This document shows positions 32,569 to 39,233 of a stretch of DNA of 43,921 nt, in pieces (positions within the stretch are counted from its first letter, which is position 1; every line of letters starts with the position of its first letter). The notes beneath the pieces were generated by a model. It worked only from the letters and a program-made list of their open reading frames with translations. It searched no databases and had not been told where the DNA came from. A program made the translations under genes and the position numbers. This DNA is from Mycobacterium sp. KBS0706 (GTDB lineage Bacteria > Pseudomonadota > Alphaproteobacteria > DSM-16000 > Inquilinaceae): NCBI RefSeq assembly GCF_005938675.2, contig NZ_VCCH02000070.1:1-43921 (forward strand), given 5' to 3'.

Positions 32569-33531
32569 ATGACGGTCAAACCGATCCACATCGCGATCTG
32601 GCTGCCCGCCCGCTTCTACTCGGCGGTGGCGGCGACGCTGGTCGAGATGCTGGAGTTGGTGAACGCACTGCGGCGCGGACCGACCTTCACCTTCGAATTT
32701 CTGGCCCGGACGCCGGTCGCTGCCGCCACTTCCGGCATCGCCTTCCCGGCCCGGCCACAGCCGACGGCACCGGTCGACGTGCTGGTGCTGCTGGCGATGC
32801 CGGGGCTGAACGTGCCGGAGATGCTGCAGGCCCTGGCGGAAGAAAGCGGCCACGCCCGGCCGCTGATCGAGCAGGCGCGGCAGCAGGGCGCGATCATCGC
32901 CGCCCATTGCGGCGCCGCCTATTTCCTGGCCGATGCCGGGCTGCTCGACGGCCGGCGCGCCACCATCTCCTGGTGGCTGAAGGAGGATGCGCTGCGGCGT
33001 TTCCCGAAGGTGCGCTGGGACCCGTCGCGCCTGCTGCTGCACCAGGACCGGATCTACAGCTGCGGCGGCGGCTTCTCCGGGCTGGAGCTGGCCACCGCCC
33101 TGCTGCGCGACCTCGGCTTCGCCAAGGAGGAGCGGATCGTGCGCAAGCTGCTGGTGCTGCCGCCGGCCCGCCGGTCGCAGACGCCCTACGAGTTCCCGCT
33201 CGACCAAGCGACGCCGCAGCCGTTCCGCGATCGCCTGCTGCACCTGGCCCAGACCGATCTTCCGGCTCTCAGCCCGGAAGGGCTCGCCACGGCGCTCGGC
33301 CTGTCGCCGCGCACTTTGGCCCGGCGCTTCACCGAGGAGCTGCAGACCACGCCGGGCCGCTGGATCCAGGACCGGCGGCTGGACGCCGCGCGCGACCTGC
33401 TCGAGCGTGGCGACCTCGGCATCGCCGAGATCTGCTACCGGGTCGGCTACCAGGATGCGGCGTCGTTCAGCCGCCTGTTCTCCCGCCGCACCGGCCTGTC
33501 GCCCGGCGAATACCGCCGCCAGGCCCGCTGA
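32569..33531 (+). CDS. GlxA-type AraC-family transcriptional regulator
   Basis: A 320-residue regulator. The N-terminal half is a DJ-1/PfpI-like domain with 'GAIIAAHCGAAYFLADAGLLDGR' in pieces around the nucleophile-elbow Cys (about residue 115); the C-terminal AraC domain (about 225-320) has two helix-turn-helix units, 'LATALGLSPRTLARRF' and 'IAEICYRVGYQDAASFSRLF'. Ligand unknown. Divergent from the hydrolase-reductase-monooxygenase operon, with direct repeats in the shared promoter region, so it probably controls that operon. The start at 32569 fits homologues though no strong ribosome site precedes it. Confidence 0.9.
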   Translation: MTVKPIHIAIWLPARFYSAVAATLVEMLELVNALRRGPTFTFEFLARTPVAAATSGIAFPARPQPTAPVDVLVLLAMPGLNVPEMLQALAEESGHARPLIEQARQQGAIIAAHCGAAYFLADAGLLDGRRATISWWLKEDALRRFPKVRWDPSRLLLHQDRIYSCGGGFSGLELATALLRDLGFAKEERIVRKLLVLPPARRSQTPYEFPLDQATPQPFRDRLLHLAQTDLPALSPEGLATALGLSPRTLARRFTEELQTTPGRWIQDRRLDAARDLLERGDLGIAEICYRVGYQDAASFSRLFSRRTGLSPGEYRRQAR

Positions 33532-33534
33532 GCC

Positions 33535-33834
33535 TCAGTCCGCGAACACCCGGTCGCCCTGCTCGTCGATGATCTGCTGCGCCTTGGTCACCGAGAAGGC
33601 GGTGGCGTCGTCCTTGCTGGCATGCTTGTCGGCGCGGATGAAGCGGTGGGTCTTGGTGCCCTCCGGGAAGTCCTTCTCGATCAGGCCCGCAGTCTGGTAC
33701 TGGCCGCCGGCCTGGAAGGGGGCGGGGCGGATGCGGAAGCCCTTGTACTCGACCGCCGGCCCGGCCGGGGCCTCGCCGGACGAGGCCTCCTCGCGCTTGC
33801 CGCCGCCGAACAGGGATTTGAGGAAGGAGACCAT
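33535..33834 (-). CDS. HlyU-family protein
   Basis: A 99-residue protein. The C-terminal part, 'VEYKGFRIRPAPFQAGGQYQTAGLIEK' in pieces and 'THRFIRADKHASKDDATAFSVTKAQQIIDEQG' in pieces, is the HlyU-like domain common in alphaproteobacteria; the N-terminus is a short basic, Gly-rich segment ('SFLKSLFGGGKR'). The name comes from Vibrio HlyU, but these proteins are not proven regulators. Cytoplasmic, no signal. Tail to tail with the GlxA-type regulator, three bases between stops. Confidence 0.8.
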   Translation of the reverse strand: MVSFLKSLFGGGKREEASSGEAPAGPAVEYKGFRIRPAPFQAGGQYQTAGLIEKDFPEGTKTHRFIRADKHASKDDATAFSVTKAQQIIDEQGDRVFAD

Positions 33835-33954
33835 CGTGCCGCCCGTTGCGCTGGAAAGGGAAGGCTCAGCCTAGCCCGGATCGCGCCGTGGATCACGCTT
33901 TCACCGCGGTGAGGTGCATGCTACAGCCATCCCGCCGTCGTCTGGAGACCCGCG

Positions 33955-33984
33955 ATGAGGACCGACTCCACCGCAACCCGCTGA
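33955..33984 (+). CDS. Possible 9-residue leader peptide of the CmlA/FloR-type gene
   Basis: The ORF reads MRTDSTATR and stops at 33982-33984. GGAG (33944-33947) lies seven bases before its ATG, an excellent ribosome site for so short a frame. Integron cmlA genes have a nine-residue leader (MSTSKNADK, from memory) on which chloramphenicol-stalled ribosomes induce translation of the exporter; length, Thr3, Ala7 and a basic final residue are shared. The exporter ATG follows 103 bases later inside a hairpin. Chance remains possible. Confidence 0.45.
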   Translation: MRTDSTATR

Positions 33985-34085
33985 GCCGCAGCAGCCATCC
34001 GGTTGTTGCGGCGTTCCCGATCACGGCCCTTCCTGCCGATCCTGATGCGGACCGCCGCCGAAATCCCCTTTCCGCGGAGGTCTTC

Positions 34086-34108
34086 CCATGCCTGCACCCA
34101 GGCCATGG
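34086..34108 (+). promoter_or_regulatory. Hairpin over the exporter start codon
   Basis: 34086-34094 pairs with 34099-34108 (nine base pairs, one bulged C at 34103, four-base loop). The exporter ATG (34088-34090) lies in the 5' arm, so in a naked transcript the start codon would be occluded, as expected if translation is induced by a leader. Confidence 0.5.
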
Positions 34109-35266
34109 CCCTATTCCCTGGCAGCGACCCTGCTGCTCTTGTCCCCCTTCGACCTGATCGCCTCGCTCGGCATGGATGTCTACCTGCCGGTGGTGCCGCT
34201 GATGCCGGCGGCGCTGGCGGCGACGCCGGCGCTGGTCCAGCTGACCCTCAGCCTCTATCTGCTGCTGCTCGGCTGCGGCCAGCTGCTGTTCGGGCCGCTC
34301 TCCGACCGCATCGGCCGGCGGCCGGTGCTGCTCGGCGGCGCGCTCATCTTCACCCTGGCCTCGGCCGGGCTGGCGCTGACCGCCTCGGCCGGCCTGTTCC
34401 TGGCGCTGCGCCTGGCCCAGGCGGCCGGTGCCGCGGCCATGCTGGTCGCCACCTTCGCCACGGTGCGCGACGTCTACGCCGCGCGGCGCGAGGGCGCGGT
34501 GATCTACAGCCTGCTCGGCTCGATGCTGGCCTTCGTGCCGGCCTTCGGGCCGCTGCTCGGCGCCGGGGTCGACCACGGCTTCGGCTGGCGCGGCATCTTC
34601 TGGCTGCTCGCCGGGCTCGGAGCCCTGGCCGGGCTGCAGGCGCTGGGACGCTGGCCGGAGACGCGGCCTGAGGGTGGCGACGGGGTGCGGCTGCGCCATG
34701 TCGGCGCCATCCTCGGCAGCGGGCCGTTCTGGACCTACACGCTCGGCTTCAGCGCGGCGATGGGTGCGTTCTTCGTCTATTTCTCGACCGCGCCCGCGGT
34801 GCTGATCGGCGGGCTCGGGCTCGACCCGATCGGCTTCAGCCTGGCCTTCGGCACCGCCGCCCTGGTGATGATCGCGACCGCCCGCTTCGCCGGCCGCTTC
34901 ACCGCGCGCTGGGGCCGGCGCGGCTGCCTGATCCGCGGCATGGCGCTGCTGCTGGCCGGGGCCGGGCTGCTGGCGCTCGCGCAGGTCGCGACAGGCCTGT
35001 CGCTCTGGGCCTTCCTGGGGCCGGTCTGGGTGATCTCGGCCGGCATCTCGGTCACCTGCGCCGTCACCGCCAACGGGGCGCTGCAAGGCTTCGGCCATGT
35101 CGCCGGCACCGCCACCGCCCTCTATGCCTGCCTGGAGGGGCTGATCGTCGGCGCCGTGGGCACGCTGGCGGTGCTGGTGCTGCCGGCCGGCATTGCGCTG
35201 GCCGGGTTCTGCACCCTCGCGGCGCTGGTCGTGACCGGCTTGGCGCTGCGCCTGCCGGCCGAGTGA
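34088..35266 (+). CDS. cml: CmlA/FloR-family phenicol efflux MFS transporter
   Basis: A 392-residue 12-TM drug:H+ antiporter. The start 'YSLAATLLLLSPFDLIASLG' followed by 'MDVYLP' is nearly the same as CmlA/FloR (recalled from memory), and 'GQLLFGPLSDRIGRRPVLLGG' in pieces, 'ATFATVRDVYA', 'GLLLGAGVDHGFGWRGIFW' region and 'NGALQGFGHVAGTATALY' also match that family. Expected role: export of chloramphenicol or florfenicol; true substrate untested. ATG 34088 has GGAGG seven bases upstream. The GC content and codon use look like the neighbours, so it is probably an intrinsic chromosomal gene rather than a recent cassette. A candidate leader ORF and start-codon hairpin precede it. Confidence 0.87.
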   Translation: MPAPRPWPYSLAATLLLLSPFDLIASLGMDVYLPVVPLMPAALAATPALVQLTLSLYLLLLGCGQLLFGPLSDRIGRRPVLLGGALIFTLASAGLALTASAGLFLALRLAQAAGAAAMLVATFATVRDVYAARREGAVIYSLLGSMLAFVPAFGPLLGAGVDHGFGWRGIFWLLAGLGALAGLQALGRWPETRPEGGDGVRLRHVGAILGSGPFWTYTLGFSAAMGAFFVYFSTAPAVLIGGLGLDPIGFSLAFGTAALVMIATARFAGRFTARWGRRGCLIRGMALLLAGAGLLALAQVATGLSLWAFLGPVWVISAGISVTCAVTANGALQGFGHVAGTATALYACLEGLIVGAVGTLAVLVLPAGIALAGFCTLAALVVTGLALRLPAE

Positions 35267-35303
35267 AGAGGGAGGGGCGGGCCTTCCGGTCCGCCCCGTC
35301 CCG

Positions 35304-35669
35304 TCACGCCGCCATCGCCGGCGCCTGGTCGATGAAGCCGGTGATGCCGGACAGGAGGCCGCCGGCGATCTCGCCGAAATCGGTGCCGGCGACCAGCGGC
35401 GGAGCGCCGTCCGGCCCCAGCTCCCAGCGGAAGCGGATGCGGCCATTGTGCTCGTCGACCGTGCCGACCCGGCGGAAGCGGTGGCCGGGGAAGCGCTCCT
35501 GCACCGCCGCGATCATGGCGTCGATGCCGGCCCGGCCGTCGCCCCGCATCATCGGGTCGAGATAGGCGGCGTCCCCGGTCCAGGTCGTGTCGATCAGGGC
35601 TCGGCGGCGGCCGGCATCGGTCTCGTTCCAGACCGCGATGTAGCGGTCGACCAGTTCGGTGGCAGTCAT
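35304..35669 (-). CDS. SnoaL-like (NTF2 fold) protein
   Basis: A 121-residue protein with the nuclear transport factor 2/SnoaL fold: 'ELVDRYIAVWNETDAGRRRALI' in pieces at the N-terminus, 'AYLDPMMRGDGRAGIDAMIAAVQ' in pieces, and 'RFRWELGPDG'. Members are small isomerase/hydrolase-like or ligand-binding proteins; no substrate can be assigned. ATG 35669 has AAGGAGAG nine bases upstream. Divergent from the XRE regulator (108 bases between), which may control it. Confidence 0.82.
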   Translation of the reverse strand: MTATELVDRYIAVWNETDAGRRRALIDTTWTGDAAYLDPMMRGDGRAGIDAMIAAVQERFPGHRFRRVGTVDEHNGRIRFRWELGPDGAPPLVAGTDFGEIAGGLLSGITGFIDQAPAMAA

Positions 35670-35777
35670 TTCGGGCTCTCCTTGGTTGCGATGGCCCGAT
35701 CCTGTCCGGCCCCGCGGACGAAAGCGATTACCTGCCAGGTCATGGATGCGCCGCCGCCCACCCGCTATTTTCCAGGC

Positions 35778-36590
35778 ATGACCCGAACCGCCCCCAGCTT
35801 CGGCGACCACCTGCGCGACTGGCGCCGGCGCCGCCGTTTCAGCCAGCTCGACCTCGCCTGCGAGGCCGACATCTCCACCCGCCACCTCTCCTTCATCGAG
35901 ACCGGGCGGTCGCGGCCGAGCCGGGACATGGTGCTGCACCTGGCCGAACGGCTGGAGGTGCCGCTGCGCGAGCGCAACACCCTGCTGGTCGCCGCCGGCT
36001 TCGCCCCGGCCTATCCGGTGCGGCCGCTCGACGATCCGGCCCTGGCCCTGGCGCGGCGGGCTGTGGAGCGGGTGATCGAGGCACATGCCCCGAACCCGGC
36101 CCTCGCGATCGACCGGCACTGGCAGCTGGTCGCCGCTAACGCCGCGGTGCCGCTGCTGCTGGACGGGGTGTCGGCGGCGCTGCTGCAGCCGCCGGTCAAC
36201 GTGCTGCGGCTCGGCCTGCATCCGGACGGGCTGGCGCCGCGGATCGTCAATTACGGGGAGTGGCGCGGCCATCTGCTGGAGCGGCTGCAGCGCCAGGTCG
36301 AAGCGGCCGGCGACCCGGTGCTGGTCGAGCTGCTGGCGGAGCTGCGGGCCTATCCCGCCCCGCCCGCCACGATCGCGACGCTGGCCCCGCCGGAGGAGGC
36401 GCATCCCGACGTGGTGGTGTCGTTCCGCCTCGCGACCAAGTCCGGGATCCTGTCCTTCCTGTCGACCACCACCGTGTTCGGCACGCCGGTCGACGTCACC
36501 CTGTCGGAGCTGGCGGTGGAATCCTTCTTCCCGGCCGATGCCGCCACCGCCGAGGCGCTGCGCCGGACCGGCGCCGGCAACGCTTCGTAA
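35778..36590 (+). CDS. XRE-family regulator with MmyB-like domain
   Basis: A 270-residue transcription factor. The N-terminal helix-turn-helix (about residues 8-62) includes 'FSQLDLACEADISTRHLSFIETGRSRPS' in pieces, a typical Cro/C1 type; the C-terminal MmyB-like PAS-related ligand domain includes 'AIDRHWQLVAANAAVPLLL' and 'LRLGLHPDGLAPRIVNYGEW' in pieces. Such proteins bind fatty acids or other small ligands. Probably regulates itself and the divergent SnoaL-like gene; that is inference from layout. Confidence 0.88.
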   Translation: MTRTAPSFGDHLRDWRRRRRFSQLDLACEADISTRHLSFIETGRSRPSRDMVLHLAERLEVPLRERNTLLVAAGFAPAYPVRPLDDPALALARRAVERVIEAHAPNPALAIDRHWQLVAANAAVPLLLDGVSAALLQPPVNVLRLGLHPDGLAPRIVNYGEWRGHLLERLQRQVEAAGDPVLVELLAELRAYPAPPATIATLAPPEEAHPDVVVSFRLATKSGILSFLSTTTVFGTPVDVTLSELAVESFFPADAATAEALRRTGAGNAS

Positions 36591-36674
36591 CAAAATTGTC
36601 GCCGGCTTGTATTTGACATAATTCCCGTAACCGGGTCACATGGCTTCAGACTTCCTTGGAAGGGGAGCCAGCCG

Positions 36675-36821
36675 ATGCGACAGGTCTGGAACTGGGTGCG
36701 GCTTCTGGCAGCCGCCATGGGCGACGACGATGGGCATGAGCGCGAGCTGCACGCCGCGCTGCGCAAGGCGAATCGTGCCCCGCACCGCTGCCGCCGCCCG
36801 CTGCCGGACCCCGAGGTCTGA
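36675..36821 (+). CDS. Small protein, unknown function
   Basis: A 48-residue ORF read directly from the sequence; begins MRQVWNWVRLLAAAMGDDDG, with a short amphipathic N-terminus and a basic tail. A GGAAGGGGAGCC stretch lies just upstream, and TTGACA (36613-36618) is in place for a -35 box, though the matching -10 (TCACAT, 36636-36641) is weak. Its stop directly abuts the stop of the metallophosphoesterase gene on the other strand. I do not recognise it; it could be a real small gene or chance. Confidence 0.45.
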   Translation: MRQVWNWVRLLAAAMGDDDGHERELHAALRKANRAPHRCRRPLPDPEV

Positions 36822-37358
36822 TCACACCGTCGGTTCCTTCCGCTCGGCGAACGGTTTCCGCACGCGCTTCCGGGCGATGATCTGGTCCAGCGTCGCCGGC
36901 CGCAGCTCCTGCACATCGACCCCGACATCGTATTGCCGCGTCGCCGGCGTTAGCCGGCCATGCGAGTGGCCGTGCAGGTTCACCGACCCGCGGCCGATCT
37001 GGTTCCAGGTGCGGAACGCATAGTGGCACAGGATCAGGTGCCGCCCGTCGATCTTCAGCTCGGCATAGGCCTGCACCGACTCCCAGCCCGGCGCCGCCAG
37101 CGTCCCCGGCCCGTCATTGTTGCCGCTGATCAGGTGCTTGCGGCCGTTGAGGCGGCCCAGCAGCGCCGCCACCGACTCCGGTGGCGGGCCCAGCGCGAAG
37201 TCGCCGAGGTGCCAGACCTCGTCCTCCGGCGCCACCGTCTGGTTCCACAGCGCGATCAGCGCCTCGTCATGCCCGGCGACGTTCGGGAAGGGCCGCCGGT
37301 CGATCCGCAGCACGCGCGGATCGCCGAAATGGGCGTCGCTGGTGAAATAGACGGTCAT
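36822..37358 (-). CDS. Metallophosphoesterase (YfcE/Ser-Thr phosphatase-like)
   Basis: A 178-residue calcineurin-like phosphoesterase. The metal-binding motifs are all present: 'SDAHFGD' (about residues 7-13), 'WHLGDFALG' (about 49), 'GNND' (about 79), 'LCHYAFRTW' and 'GHSHG' near residue 130. This compact form resembles 2',3'-cyclic phosphodiesterase or YfcE-like proteins sometimes near tRNA-repair genes; substrate unknown. The ATG at 37358 gives the normal family start 'MTVYFTSDAHFGD'. Cytoplasmic. Confidence 0.88.
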   Translation of the reverse strand: MTVYFTSDAHFGDPRVLRIDRRPFPNVAGHDEALIALWNQTVAPEDEVWHLGDFALGPPPESVAALLGRLNGRKHLISGNNDGPGTLAAPGWESVQAYAELKIDGRHLILCHYAFRTWNQIGRGSVNLHGHSHGRLTPATRQYDVGVDVQELRPATLDQIIARKRVRKPFAERKEPTV

Positions 37359-37429
37359 GGCGGCATTCTGACCACGAAAGCCGGCATCAGGCCATTGACG
37401 GCGCACCCGCCGTCCCCGATCCTGACGGC

Positions 37430-37528
37430 ATGAACGCTGTCCTCACCATCTCGCTGCACATGCGACGCCGGCTCCGTCCGGCGGCGGCTGTGTTGCGCGT
37501 TGAGGAAAGGGTGTCTCCGAGGGCCTAG
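37430..37528 (+). promoter_or_regulatory. Leader ORF region before the DUF1127 gene
   Basis: A 32-codon ORF (ATG 37430, TAG 37526-37528) with an Arg-rich run 'MRRRLR' precedes an intrinsic terminator and the DUF1127 gene. TTGACG (37395-37400) and a poor -10 GATCCT (37418-37423) are 17 bases apart and would start transcription at about the ATG. Bases 37480-37490 can pair with 37553-37563 (one bulge), which would disrupt the terminator stem. This could be an attenuator or a small RNA ending at the terminator; GC-rich DNA makes chance pairings common. Confidence 0.33.
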
Positions 37529-37555
37529 GCCCGGATCACCTCTCGCGTTCAGCAG

Positions 37556-37584
37556 CCCGCCGCGGATCTCCCGGCGGGTTTTTT
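37556..37584 (+). terminator. Intrinsic terminator upstream of the DUF1127 gene
   Basis: Stem CCCGCCG/CGGCGGG (37556-37562 with 37572-37578), nine-base loop and a run of six T (37579-37584). It points along plus, although the nearest upstream annotated gene is on minus, so a plus-strand transcript must begin between 37359 and 37555. Confidence 0.85.
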
Positions 37585-37613
37585 GTTGCCTCGCTCACGA
37601 AAGGATCTGGGTC

Positions 37614-37856
37614 ATGAACCCGCCCGCTTCCGGCAGGGTGCCGTATCTCCGGCTTGTATCTTCGGTTGAGATTGCGCCGGCACGTCCGGTCCGTCTCGGC
37701 CTGTGGCTCAGCCTCTCGATCCTGGTCGAGACCATGCGCCGCCGCCGGAGCCGTGCCCTGTCGGTCGAGCGGCTGACCGACCATGAGCGCCGGGACGTGG
37801 GGCTGGAGCCGCACCGCCCGGCGTCGCATCCGCGCGACATGGTCCTGTGGCGATAA
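37614..37856 (+). CDS. DUF1127-domain small protein
   Basis: An 80-residue basic protein. The C-terminal half 'RRRRSRALSVERLTDHERRDVGLEP' in pieces matches the DUF1127 motif (RxxxxLxxLsdheLrDiGL), common in alphaproteobacteria and shown in some of them to affect RNA or phosphate metabolism. An N-terminal extension of about 40 residues is longer than the shortest members. ATG 37614 has AAGGA about ten bases upstream. It sits 30 bases after an intrinsic terminator, so its expression may depend on read-through. Confidence 0.72.
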   Translation: MNPPASGRVPYLRLVSSVEIAPARPVRLGLWLSLSILVETMRRRRSRALSVERLTDHERRDVGLEPHRPASHPRDMVLWR

Positions 37857-37883
37857 CCCGTCCGGGGCCGACCCGCCGCCGCG

Positions 37884-37912
37884 CTACTCCGCCGGCGGCG
37901 CGGCCGGCTCCG
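37884..37912. repeat. 29-base tract shared with the RND pump 3' end, copy 1
   Basis: Covers the stop codon and last codons of the TetA-like gene. Differs at one base (37887) from 39205-39233. Both encode the ending 'PAAPPAE'. Confidence 0.85.
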
Positions 37913-39149
37913 CGTCCGACCGGGCGCCTTCCGTCCGGGTGATCCGCCAGGCCACCACCAGGGCCGACGCCAGCAGCGCCGCCGCCAGCCCGTAGGGCAG
38001 GCCGGGCGAATCCAGGCCCGGCGTCGGTGCGATGCCGAGCGCGAAGCTCTGGGTGAACAACACCGGGCCGATCATGCCGGTGATGCCGCGCAGCCCCGCC
38101 AGCGCCCCCTGCAGCCGTCCCTGTTCGTCCGCTCCGACCCGGCGCGACATCAGCGCCTGCAGCGCCGGCCCTGTCATGCCCCATAGCGAGAGCAGCGGGA
38201 TCGCCGCCAGGAACAGCCAGCCGGTCGGGGCCACGGCGAACAGGGCGAAGCCGGCAACACCGAAGACCAGCCCCGCGGCCATCGCCCGGCGCTCGCCCAG
38301 CCTGGCCACGACCGGGCCGGTCAGGGCCACCAACACCACCATCGTCCCGGCGCCGGCCGCCGCCAGCGACAGCCCGACCGCCGCCTCGTCCCAGCCAAAG
38401 CGATGGGTGGTGTAGAGTACGTAGATATTAGGTACAGATTCCTGCGACAGGATCATCAGGAAGGCCGCGCCGGCCAGGCCGAGCAGTGCCGGGCTCGAGC
38501 GCAGCAGCGCCATGGCGCCGAGGGGGCTGGCACCGGTCCAGGTGAAGCGGGCGCGCCGCTCCGGTGGCAGCGATTCCGGCAGGACCAGCAGGCCATAGGC
38601 GGCGTTGGCGAGGCTGAGCGCCGCCGCGGCCCAGAAGGGCAGCCTGGGATCGAGGCCGGCCAGCAGCCCGCCCAGCGCCGGTCCGGCGATGAAGCCGAAG
38701 CCGAAGGCGGCGCCGAGCAGCCCGAACTTGGCGGCGCGCTGCTCCGGCGGCGTCACGTCGGCGACGTAGGCGGCGACGGTCGAGGCGCTGGCGGAGGTGA
38801 TGCCGGAGATCATTCGGCCGATCAGCAGCCAGGTCAGGTTCGGTGCCAGCGCCATCAGCACATAGTCGAGGCCGAGGCCGAGATTGGACAGGAGGATCAC
38901 CGGCCGCCGCCCGAACCGATCGGACAGCGCGCCCAGCACCGGCGCGGCCAGAAACTGCATCGCCGCCCAGGCCAGGCCGAACAGCCCGATGATCGACGCT
39001 GCCCGCTCCATATCGCCGCCCTCGAACTCGACGATCAGCTTGGGCAGGACCGGCACCATCACGCCGAGCGCGAGGGTGTCGAGCAGGATGGTGACGAACA
39101 CGAAGGCGACCGCGGCGCGGCCCGGTCGGCGAAGAGGCGGGCTGGACAT
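37884..39149 (-). CDS. TetA-like MFS efflux transporter
   Basis: A 421-residue 12-TM drug:H+ antiporter of the TetA(class)/TCR family. Motif A 'GALSDRFGRRPVIL' (about residues 63-76), motif C region 'GLLGAAFGFGFIAGPALGG' and the loop 'SFLPPERR'-like 'LPESLPPERR' are as in TetA proteins. Tetracycline is the family substrate, but chromosomal members of this type often export other compounds. The ATG at 39149 has GGAGAG nine bases upstream. It lies 55 bases after the RND pump gene and probably in the same transcript. The C-terminal tail repeats that of the pump. Confidence 0.86.
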   Translation of the reverse strand: MSSPPLRRPGRAAVAFVFVTILLDTLALGVMVPVLPKLIVEFEGGDMERAASIIGLFGLAWAAMQFLAAPVLGALSDRFGRRPVILLSNLGLGLDYVLMALAPNLTWLLIGRMISGITSASASTVAAYVADVTPPEQRAAKFGLLGAAFGFGFIAGPALGGLLAGLDPRLPFWAAAALSLANAAYGLLVLPESLPPERRARFTWTGASPLGAMALLRSSPALLGLAGAAFLMILSQESVPNIYVLYTTHRFGWDEAAVGLSLAAAGAGTMVVLVALTGPVVARLGERRAMAAGLVFGVAGFALFAVAPTGWLFLAAIPLLSLWGMTGPALQALMSRRVGADEQGRLQGALAGLRGITGMIGPVLFTQSFALGIAPTPGLDSPGLPYGLAAALLASALVVAWRITRTEGARSDAEPAAPPAE

Positions 39150-39204
39150 CTGGATCTCTCCGAACACGGACCGGCCCCGGAACCTCAGCACCGCGACAAC
39201 ACAC

Positions 39205-39233
39205 CTATTCCGCCGGCGGCGCGGCCGGCTCCG
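39205..39233. repeat. 29-base tract shared with the TetA-like 3' end, copy 2
   Basis: Covers the stop and last codons of the RND pump gene. Differs at one base (39208) from 37884-37912. Confidence 0.85.

Noticed and set aside
33846..34157. A 103-codon plus frame crossing the CmlA/FloR-type start.
   Set aside because: Runs out of frame into the exporter and through the leader region, with no recognisable content; likely a chance open frame.
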